Positions 7,437-11,654 of a DNA stretch of 11,654 nt are shown here, one piece after another; the first letter of the stretch is position 1, and each line of letters opens with the position of its first letter. The DNA comes from Blastocatellia bacterium. GTDB taxonomy: Bacteria; Acidobacteriota; Blastocatellia; Pyrinomonadales; Pyrinomonadaceae. The notes beneath the pieces are model-generated. The model ran no database searches and was not told where the DNA came from. It worked only from the letters and a program-made list of their open reading frames with translations. The DNA is taken from the NCBI GenBank assembly GCA_003487805.1, contig DNNE01000094.1, positions 8,429 through 20,082 on the forward strand, given 5' to 3'. Made by a program: the position numbers and the translations under genes.

Positions 7437-7478
7437 AGCGTGTTAGCGCACAGACCGGCCACTCTCACCTGATCTAAG
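7437..7478 (+). promoter_or_regulatory. Palindrome plus -10 upstream of response regulator
   Basis: AGCGTGTTAGCGCACA (7437-7452) keeps the right half and centre of the motif and the GAC extension, but its left half is degraded. TCTAAG (7473-7478) lies 20 nt after the CACA half. The expected start near 7485 gives a short leader of about 35 nt to the ATG at 7520. Confidence 0.5.
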
Positions 7479-7519
7479 CTCGTCGCGATTCAACCCTGAC
7501 AACGAAATCCGGAGACAGA

Positions 7520-7984
7520 ATGCAAGACATCACCCGACCGCGAATTCTTTGCGTCGATGACGACGAAGACTCTCGCGAGATGTTAACCGAACTATTAAAG
7601 CTCGCGCGGATCGAGGCCAAAACCGTAGGAACAGCCGTTCAAGCTCTATCGTCGATGGAAACAGGGCGCTTCGATTTGTACGTAATCGATGCCTGGTTGC
7701 CTGAGATCGATGGCTTTGAACTGTGCCGCCGGATGCGGGCCATCGACCGGCACACGCCGATTCTGTTCTTTTCCGGCGCCGCGCATACAGCGGACCGGAA
7801 GAAAGGACTCGACGCGGGCGCCAACGCTTATCTAGTCAAGCCGGAAATCAACAATCTGGTTCAAACGATCACGCAGTTTGTTGGTCAGGCGACGGCTACG
7901 GCGACGGCTACGGCGCAAGTCATTCCCTTTAGACCAAAGATGAGTTTCTATCCATCTTTCAGTAGTGGACCCTTCGCAGCATGA
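7520..7984 (+). CDS. Single-domain response regulator
   Basis: This 154-residue protein is a CheY-like receiver domain with no DNA-binding or enzymatic output domain. The acidic pocket is in CVDDDED (D13-D15), the phospho-acceptor is D57 in YVIDAWLPEIDG, the switch Ser is S85 in FFSGAA, and the conserved Lys is K107 in LVKPE. After the receiver (about 7-122) comes a short Ala/Thr run encoded by a tandem 12-bp repeat (gcgacggctacg, about 7889-7914), then a tail of about 22 residues of unknown role. It probably acts by binding a partner or in a phosphorelay. No histidine kinase is in the window. The ribosome site is GGAGA about 5 nt before the ATG. The palindromic promoter lies just upstream, and the glycine-zipper gene follows after 17 nt. 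Confidence 0.92.
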   Translation: MQDITRPRILCVDDDEDSREMLTELLKLARIEAKTVGTAVQALSSMETGRFDLYVIDAWLPEIDGFELCRRMRAIDRHTPILFFSGAAHTADRKKGLDAGANAYLVKPEINNLVQTITQFVGQATATATATAQVIPFRPKMSFYPSFSSGPFAA

Positions 7985-8001
7985 AACGATCGAGGTAAAA
8001 A

Positions 8002-8280
8002 ATGAAGAAATTTCTGATCTTAATACTGATGTTTGCGATTTTTGCATTCGCCATGCCGAGCGCGGCAGCGCAAACGCGTCATCGCCGCCGGCGTCATTCC
8101 CGCACTTTCTGGCAGAAGCATCGGGATAAGTTAACCGTCGCCGGAACAACGGCGGCCGGCGCGGGCGTTGGCGCCATTGTTGGTGGAAAGAAAGGCGCGC
8201 TGATAGGTACCGCGGCGGGCGCCGGAAGCGGAGCCCTCTACACCTACAAGATCCGCAAGCGTCATCGCCGGCGCTATTAG
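8002..8280 (+). CDS. Secreted glycine-zipper protein, basic
   Basis: This 92-residue protein has a clear signal peptide (1-23, cleaved after AAA before QTRH). An Arg/His cluster (26-34) precedes a glycine-zipper segment (about 48-78: AGTTAAGAGVGAIVGGKKGALIGTAAGAGSG), and the C-terminus KIRKRHRRRY is strongly basic. Glycine-zipper proteins of the YMGG/OsmB type insert in or associate with the outer membrane. The basic ends could bind lipopolysaccharide, nucleic acid or peptidoglycan; this is inference. The ribosome site GAGG lies 6 nt upstream of the ATG. The short distance from the response regulator suggests co-transcription under the same palindromic promoter. Confidence 0.8.
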   Translation: MKKFLILILMFAIFAFAMPSAAAQTRHRRRRHSRTFWQKHRDKLTVAGTTAAGAGVGAIVGGKKGALIGTAAGAGSGALYTYKIRKRHRRRY

Positions 8281-8414
8281 TTTTCTTTTAGCGTCGACCA
8301 GAAAGCGATGTCGGAAAAGAAAAAGAACGGGGCGAACAGCTTGGAAATCGACACGGATCATTCCGGCCCACGCCGCAAACGATTATGACGGCGATCATTT
8401 TATTGGCGAGTATT

Positions 8415-8430
8415 GCGAGCCGCGGCTCGC
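8415..8430. repeat. Perfect 16-bp palindrome at the edge of the cytochrome remnant
   Basis: GCGAGCCGCGGCTCGC is its own reverse complement. It lies exactly where recognisable similarity to a cytochrome c begins, so it may mark a rearrangement breakpoint. It could also be chance in GC-rich DNA. Confidence 0.45.
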
Positions 8431-8665
8431 GGTGACGCCATCTTCAGTGTTAAGGCGCAGTGCGATGTGTGCCATGTTCCGCCCACCTTCACCGAACCGG
8501 GCTGGAACATGCACACGCCTGCGGAAATCGGCATCGATGATTTCCAGGCGAAACGTTCACCGGACGAACGCTGCTCGACGTCGTCAATCACTACAACGAC
8601 TTTGGTCGATTAAATTTGACGATCGAGAAAAGTGCGACGTGGTTGAGTACCTGAAGACACTGTAG
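8425..8665 (+). pseudogene. Remnant of a cytochrome c gene (3' end, deleted and frameshifted)
   Basis: The frame starting at 8425 reads ARGDAIFSVKAQCDVCHVP..., with a haem-binding CDVCH motif (8461-8475), then TEPGWNMHTPAEIGIDDFQAKRSPDE. This is typical of a haem domain of di-haem or multi-domain cytochromes c. In family members I recall, about 25 residues (including TTPLKGLWTH and a YHDGRF motif) follow before LLDVVNHYN. Here they are missing, and LLDVVNHYNDFG continues in a different frame from about 8571. The final REKCDVVEYLKTL-stop lies in a third frame (8612-8665). Only the 3' end is present, with no start and none of the N-terminal domain. Two lesions plus truncation make this a relic. 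The intact-gene comparison is from memory. Confidence 0.8.
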
Positions 8666-8693
8666 GACTCGTCGAAGATAGTTTAGAAGAAAT

Positions 8694-9161
8694 ATGATGA
8701 CGGCAACCGCAATTAGCAAAATAACTGATGAGGCCCAGATCCGAAAGCTCATCGACAATCGGGAAAAGGCAGTTCGCGCCAGGGACGTCGATGGATCTGT
8801 CGCCAATGTAGCTGAGGACATCTTGTCGTTTGACGTCGTGAACTCACTCCAACAGATCGGATCGGATGCATCGAAAAAACGCGCGGAAGAGTGGTTCGCA
8901 TCGTTCGAAGGCCCGATTGGCTATGAGACTCGCGACCTCAGCATAATCGCGGGTGACAATGTGGCGTTCGCACACGGACTCAGTCATGTCAACGCAACGA
9001 GGACGGACGGAGGGCAACTCGATATGTGGTGGCGCACAACCCTTTGCTTTCGCAAAATCAGCGAGAAGTGGGTGGTCACGCATGAACATAACTCGGTCCC
9101 TTTCGACGTCGAGAGCGGCAAAGCCTCGCTGGAACTAAGACCCCAGGAAGACTCGAACTAA
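8694..9161 (+). CDS. SnoaL/NTF2-like fold protein (DUF4440-type)
   Basis: This 155-residue protein resembles the SgcJ/EcaC and YybH-type proteins of the NTF2 superfamily. It has an N-terminal helix (ITDEAQIRKLIDNREKAVRARDVDG), then AEDILSFDV, then an RDLSIIAGDNVAFAHGLSHV strand pair and a closing LDMWWRTTLCFRKISEKWVVTHEHNSVPFD. Such proteins form a conical pocket that binds small hydrophobic ligands, and some are polyketide cyclases or isomerases. Most members of this subgroup have no known substrate. Two adjacent ATGs (8694, 8697) could start it; the ribosome site (AGAAG) is weak. It begins 28 nt after the cytochrome relic, so its original promoter may have been changed by that decay. Confidence 0.85.
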   Translation: MMTATAISKITDEAQIRKLIDNREKAVRARDVDGSVANVAEDILSFDVVNSLQQIGSDASKKRAEEWFASFEGPIGYETRDLSIIAGDNVAFAHGLSHVNATRTDGGQLDMWWRTTLCFRKISEKWVVTHEHNSVPFDVESGKASLELRPQEDSN

Positions 9162-9170
9162 TAATCTATA

Positions 9171-9211
9171 TGTGTGTTAACCCACAGACGAACACGCTCG
9201 CATAGTTTACC
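9171..9211 (+). promoter_or_regulatory. Palindrome plus -10 upstream of Thivi_2564/CsbD cluster
   Basis: TGTGTGTTAACCCACA (9171-9186) is followed by GAC, and TTTACC (9206-9211) starts 19 nt after the CACA half. The predicted start near 9218 gives a leader of about 59 nt to the ATG at 9277. It differs from the 4120 copy at one base in the 16-bp core. Confidence 0.6.
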
Positions 9212-9276
9212 CTCACTCATTCCTGGCAATTTACTGTGAAAGCCCAGTCTCCAGCGAGCGATAGAAAAGAGGGACC

Positions 9277-9468
9277 ATGCCTTTAGTTCAGTTAGTCGTT
9301 GTGCTCATCGTGGTTGGCGTTTTGCTCTGGTTAGTCAATCGCTTCATTCCAATGGACGGAAAGATCAAGAGCATTCTGAACGTCGTCGTTGTCATCGCCG
9401 TAGTGCTGTGGCTGCTCAATGTGTTCGGATTTCTTGGTTCGCTGTCCAAGATCCGTGTGGGTAAATGA
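9277..9468 (+). CDS. Thivi_2564-family small membrane protein
   Basis: This 63-residue protein has two membrane segments (about 4-20, LVQLVVVLIVVGVLLWLV, and about 33-53, ILNVVVVIAVVLWLLNVFG) joined by a polar turn containing IPMDGKIK. The IPMD turn and LWLL segments are hallmarks of the Thivi_2564 family as I know it; its function is unknown. The AGAGG site is close (about 4 nt) to the ATG. It is first in a cluster with CsbD (30 nt downstream) and the double-module secreted protein. In topology and size it resembles the lmo0937-type protein at 1920-2060, which also lies in a cluster with a module protein. Confidence 0.9.
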   Translation: MPLVQLVVVLIVVGVLLWLVNRFIPMDGKIKSILNVVVVIAVVLWLLNVFGFLGSLSKIRVGK

Positions 9469-9498
9469 AAACGCGGGAGCAGGAAGGATCGAAACGTT

Positions 9499-9711
9499 AT
9501 GGGAATACCTAACCGCGAAGAAGTGAAGGGAAAATACGAAGCCGCCAAGGGCGTGGTCAGGGAAAAGGTTGGTCAGGTAATAGCCGACAGGGAGATGGAA
9601 CATCGAGGCGCCGCCGAACGTGACGCCGGTGACGTTCGCAGCCAGGTCGGGAAGATCAAACGCAAACTAGGCGAGGCAATTGAGGACGTCGGAACGTTCA
9701 TACGCAAGTAG
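9499..9711 (+). CDS. CsbD-family stress protein
   Basis: This 70-residue, highly charged soluble protein carries the CsbD-like signature (REEVKGKYEAAKGVVREKVGQVIADREMEHRGAAERDAGDVRSQVGKIKRKLGEA). CsbD proteins are general-stress proteins: Bacillus csbD is sigma-B dependent, and E. coli YjbJ is a member. They are predicted helical and of unknown biochemical role. The start has an AGGAAGG site. Its place between a Thivi_2564 gene and a secreted module protein supports a stress-response role for the whole cluster. Confidence 0.9.
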   Translation: MGIPNREEVKGKYEAAKGVVREKVGQVIADREMEHRGAAERDAGDVRSQVGKIKRKLGEAIEDVGTFIRK

Positions 9712-9743
9712 ATAGCTACGCAACAAACATGAGGAGTTCAAGA

Positions 9744-10436
9744 ATGAAGATCAGACACTTATCAAATAAGATCGCCGGAGCAATCTTAGGGTTTACTTTA
9801 CTGTTCGGCATTGGCATCGTGTCGAGCACAACCGCTCACGCACAGGAGCGCAACTGGGATCGTTACGGTAACTATGGCGGCTCGGCTCAGTTGCGCCAGA
9901 CCGCCCTCAACGCCGGCTATAACGAGGGGGTTAGGACAGGGAACGATGACCGCCAGAATCGCCGGCAGTCCAACTACCAAAATTCTAATAGCTATCGCAG
10001 AGCTACCCAGGATTACAACTCACGCCTCGGCGACCGCGCACTCTACCAACGATATTTTCGCGAAGCGTTCGAGAACGGATACAACTTCAACGGTAATAAC
10101 CAGGGCAACCTCGGTCGTGACGATCGCTCGAGATACCCTGACTCTAACAACACCACCGGCAACCGGACTCGCCGCGGCCGCAACTGGGATGGTTACGGCA
10201 ACTTCGGCGGCTCTCCCGAGTTGCGTCAAACGGCGCTGAACGCGGGTTACAACGAAGGCAACAAGCAAGGCCGCAAGGACCGCAATAAGCGCAACAGCAA
10301 TAGCTTTCAGAGCCAGAGCGCTTATCAGAAAGCGACGCAGGACTACAACTCGCGTCTTGGCGATCGCGCGCTGTACCAGCGCTACTTCCGCGAGGCGTAC
10401 GAGAACGGTTTCAGCGATGGAGTCAACGGTTACTAG
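9744..10436 (+). CDS. Secreted protein with two copies of a YR/G-rich module
   Basis: This 230-residue protein has a signal peptide (1-33, cleaved after AHA before QERN). Two long repeats follow: residues about 36-117 and 146-230. They share RNWD-YGN-GGS--LRQTALNAGYNEG, a polar middle, and ATQDYNSRLGDRALYQRYFREA-ENG. A Asn/Arg/Asp linker (118-145) joins them. The repeats agree closely in protein, but their codons differ often at third positions, which indicates an old duplication kept by selection. The same module occurs once in the Gln-rich protein at 2754-3878. I recognise no named domain; the conserved GY-EG and YFRE/GY motifs suggest a compact helical fold. I chose the ATG at 9744 because AGGAG lies 7 nt upstream; an ATG at 9729 would overlap that site. 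Confidence 0.82.
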   Translation: MKIRHLSNKIAGAILGFTLLFGIGIVSSTTAHAQERNWDRYGNYGGSAQLRQTALNAGYNEGVRTGNDDRQNRRQSNYQNSNSYRRATQDYNSRLGDRALYQRYFREAFENGYNFNGNNQGNLGRDDRSRYPDSNNTTGNRTRRGRNWDGYGNFGGSPELRQTALNAGYNEGNKQGRKDRNKRNSNSFQSQSAYQKATQDYNSRLGDRALYQRYFREAYENGFSDGVNGY

Positions 10437-10454
10437 GGATTAACATTCCTGAGT

Positions 10455-10538
10455 CGGATCTTGCCTGGTGAAGATCTCAACCATAGTGACGCTCAACAAC
10501 TATGGGTACTTCTTCTTCCTCCGACACGGCAAGATCCG
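10455..10538 (+). ncRNA. Candidate structured RNA element (3'-UTR or small RNA)
   Basis: An outer 11-bp perfect stem (CGGATCTTGCC, 10455-10465, with GGCAAGATCCG, 10528-10538) encloses an inner 7-bp stem (CCATAGT, 10481-10487, with ACTATGG, 10499-10505). GAAGA (10470-10474) can also pair with TCTTC between them. It lies just after the double-module gene stop and just before an intrinsic terminator. I see no coding reason for this nested symmetry. It could be a 3'-UTR-derived small RNA, a stability element, or chance. Confidence 0.4.
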
Positions 10539-10550
10539 GACACGGGAGTT

Positions 10551-10578
10551 CTTGAAAGCCTCACCCTTTCAAGTTTTT
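10551..10578 (+). terminator. Intrinsic (rho-independent) terminator
   Basis: CTTGAAAG (10551-10558) and CTTTCAAG (10566-10573) form a perfect 8-bp stem with a 7-nt loop, followed at once by TTTTT. It would end the transcript of the Thivi_2564/CsbD/module cluster. The stem is AT-richer than usual. Confidence 0.65.
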
Positions 10579-10707
10579 CCAAAGCTAATTTGTATCTCCG
10601 GCGAACGCCTTCACGACGTTGGTGATGCTCCCGACCTCCGCAGAAATTGATCGAATGGGTATCGCCAGCACTTCAGCTGCGTGGATTTATCAGTCATAAG
10701 CAAAGAG

Positions 10708-10920
10708 ATGAAAACGAAGCGACCGGTCAAACTGATCAAGCGACGTGAACGAGTACCGCGGGGAGCGGCGATGGTTGAGCTGCCCCTTGGACCAAACAGA
10801 TGGTCGACGGCGGTGCGTTCGTGGGTCGTTGAGTTCCAGGGACGGGATCGCAGTGAATCGCGGCCGGCATTCGACAGTCTGTTCAAGGACGCGCTATTGC
10901 AACCTGAAGACACCGAATAG
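10708..10920 (+). CDS. Small hypothetical protein, basic N-terminus
   Basis: This 70-residue protein has no family I can name. The N-terminal third is strongly basic (MKTKRPVKLIKRRERVPRG). It is followed by RWSTAVRSWVVEFQGRDR, probably one amphipathic helix, and an acidic C-terminus (QPEDTE). There is no signal peptide or membrane segment, so it is likely cytoplasmic. The ATG at 10708 has only a weak purine-rich upstream region, and an in-frame GTG at 10681 is the alternative. Another small gene follows after 27 nt, suggesting a pair. It starts after the upstream terminator, so it needs its own promoter, which I could not identify. Confidence 0.55.
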   Translation: MKTKRPVKLIKRRERVPRGAAMVELPLGPNRWSTAVRSWVVEFQGRDRSESRPAFDSLFKDALLQPEDTE

Positions 10921-10947
10921 GACCCGGGCCCTCATCAAAGGATTAAC

Positions 10948-11136
10948 ATGACACTACTTAACTTGAGAGACGTCAGAGATGAAGAAACAATCGAGGATCG
11001 CGCTATTGAGACCGATCCCGCCAGGCCGGATGAACTGATTGAGCCAAGTCCGGTTCCGATTTCCCAGAACAGGCGTCTCGATGTAGACGCAGTTCTGGCG
11101 CGCTCGTTGCGAAGCGTAACCGCCGAAGAGTTGTGA
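10948..11136 (+). CDS. Small acidic hypothetical protein
   Basis: This 62-residue, acidic protein (LRDVRDEETIEDRAIETDPARPDELIEP) has a Pro-rich middle and a C-terminal helix, DVDAVLARSLRSVTAEEL. It has no signal peptide or membrane segment and no recognised family. AAAGGA about 6 nt before the ATG is a good ribosome site. The acidic product next to the basic product of the preceding gene suggests, weakly, a pair that interacts. Confidence 0.55.
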   Translation: MTLLNLRDVRDEETIEDRAIETDPARPDELIEPSPVPISQNRRLDVDAVLARSLRSVTAEEL

Positions 11137-11146
11137 TTGGGGTCAG

Positions 11147-11167
11147 CTCTTATTTGGGTAATAAGAG
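11147..11167 (+). terminator. AT-rich hairpin after small acidic gene
   Basis: CTCTTATT (11147-11154) and AATAAGAG (11160-11167) form a perfect 8-bp stem with a 5-nt loop, starting 10 nt after the stop codon. No T-run follows, so termination would be weak. Confidence 0.4.
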
Positions 11168-11197
11168 ACTAGACCAATCCGGCTTGCGCGCCTTGGT

Positions 11198-11323
11198 ATG
11201 GATTGGTTTTGGGTTTCGTGGTTTTTCGTGGAGTGCTTTGTAAATGAATCAACGAGAACCAAGCCACGAAATCACACGAACCAGGGATCACGAAAAGACA
11301 CAAGGTTCAGCTGATGAATCAAG
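11198..11323 (-). repeat. Dispersed CACGAA-type intergenic repeat, copy B (inverted)
   Basis: The reverse complement aligns along its whole length with copy A at 7257-7383, sharing CTTTTCGTGAT, TTCGTGG, ACAAAGCAC/GCAAAGCAC, CCACGAAAAA and AAAACCAATCC. Just outside it, ACCAATCC (11173-11180) and GGATTGGT (11200-11207) form a further inverted repeat, so the left end may have a small extra hairpin. It lies between convergent genes. Confidence 0.75.
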
Positions 11324-11345
11324 TACCCCTGGAATTCCGAAGAAA

Positions 11346-11600
11346 CTATTCCGCGCTCTTGTCTTTCTCGTCCTGAGCGTCGCCCTTGTGACCATCCAAA
11401 GTATCTTTGAGGAAAAGAGGACTGTCCGGCTCTGTCGGTATGTTCTCATTCACCAAATCTTTGCCTCTGACACTTAGCTCCTGGCCGAGTTCGTAGCCAG
11501 CCTGCCAGTACTTTGTGTCTTTGTCATGCAGGCCAGCTTCAACTCCACGACTAAACTCGCGCGAATTTACGTCTACTTTTGTTTTTTGATCTTCGTTCAA
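11346..11600 (-). CDS. Small acidic hypothetical protein, TTG start
   Basis: This 84-residue hydrophilic protein has no signal peptide or membrane segment. It reads VDVNSREFSRGVEAGL, then YWQAGYELGQEL, then a C-terminus of Asp, Glu and Lys (LDGHKGDAQDEKDKSAE). I recognise no named family, though the REF-RGVEAGL and WQAG-ELGQEL pattern looks like a conserved repeat-like motif. A TTG start is implied: AGAAGG lies 6 nt upstream, and an in-frame stop just before it rules out an earlier start. CTCTAAAC further upstream could be part of its promoter, most of which would lie beyond the window. Confidence 0.6.
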   Translation of the reverse strand: MNEDQKTKVDVNSREFSRGVEAGLHDKDTKYWQAGYELGQELSVRGKDLVNENIPTEPDSPLFLKDTLDGHKGDAQDEKDKSAE

Positions 11601-11654
11601 TGATCGCCTTCTTTCGTTGTCTTAATGTCGATCCGTTTAGAGGCGGGCTACCGC

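Larger units (their letters stand above)
7197..7519. other. Intergenic region with dispersed repeat and promoter
   Basis: This 323-bp gap follows the radical SAM gene. It holds one copy of the dispersed CACGAA repeat (7257-7383) and the palindromic promoter of the response regulator (7437-7478). No open frame looks real. The repeat may also serve as a transcript end, since its arms can fold. Confidence 0.6.

Noticed and set aside
8308..8388. 26-codon frame MSEKKKNGANSLEIDTDHSG
   Set aside because: Very short, weak ribosome site, next to a decayed region; not enough support to call a gene.
10468..10650. Plus-strand 60-codon frame after the double-module gene
   Set aside because: It runs through the nested hairpin and the intrinsic terminator and has no ribosome site or recognisable product.
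1509..11155. 12-base match CAGCTCTTATTT near 1509 and 11144
   Set aside because: A 12-base repeat is expected by chance a few times in a window of this size, and the contexts differ.
1..11654. CRISPR arrays, tRNA or rRNA genes, transposases, integrases
   Set aside because: I looked for regularly spaced repeats, cloverleaf-like segments and mobile-element proteins and saw none. The Gln-codon repeats are coding, and the CACGAA repeats are dispersed, not arrayed.

Overview
The window is about 54% GC by eye and looks like accessory chromosome from a Gram-negative, probably environmental bacterium. My best guess is Acidobacteriota, class Blastocatellia or a relative. This rests on the mix of gene families (Thivi_2564 and lmo0937 small membrane proteins, CsbD, a HpnP-like radical SAM protein, an MFP adaptor with a long Gln/Ala hairpin) and on dispersed CACGAA-type intergenic repeats. 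I could not run a search, so the taxonomy is inference.

Layout. Positions 1-1495 (minus) hold most of a MacA/HlyD-type efflux adaptor that runs off the left edge. After an intergenic stretch comes a minus-strand cluster, read from right to left: a secreted Gln-rich protein with a C-terminal Tyr/Arg/Gly-rich module (2754-3878), a single-pass BON-domain protein (2110-2685), and a tiny lmo0937-type membrane protein (1920-2060). A 622-bp divergent intergenic region follows. Next on the plus strand come a membrane fatty acid desaturase and a B12-binding radical SAM protein of the HpnP type (4501-7196), probably one transcript concerned with membrane lipids. A single-domain response regulator and a secreted glycine-zipper protein follow (7520-8280). 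Then come the wreck of a cytochrome c gene (8425-8665) and an NTF2/SnoaL-like protein (8694-9161). A second small-protein cluster follows: Thivi_2564 membrane protein, CsbD, and a secreted protein with two copies of the same module found in the Gln-rich protein (9277-10436). The right end carries a structured 3' region with an intrinsic terminator, two small hypothetical genes, an inverted copy of a dispersed repeat, and a minus-strand hypothetical gene.

The most interesting signal is regulatory. A 16-bp palindrome of the form TGTG-N8-CACA (best copy TGTGTGTTAACGCACA, usually followed by GAC) recurs upstream of four transcription units, in the same orientation relative to each. A -10-like TCTAAC/CTTAAC/TTTACC sequence lies 19-20 nt after the CACA half. 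The units are the Gln-rich/BON/lmo0937 cluster, the desaturase/radical SAM pair, the response regulator, and the Thivi_2564/CsbD/module cluster. This suggests one local regulon, possibly an envelope or general stress response, under a CRP/FNR-like activator at a class II position, a repressor, or an alternative sigma factor.

A second theme is a roughly 75-85-residue secreted module (consensus YG..-LRQ-A-N-GY-EG-..-YFRE-F-.-GY). It occurs once in the Gln-rich protein and twice in the 9744-10436 protein. Each of these genes sits beside a tiny hydrophobic membrane protein and under the shared promoter motif.
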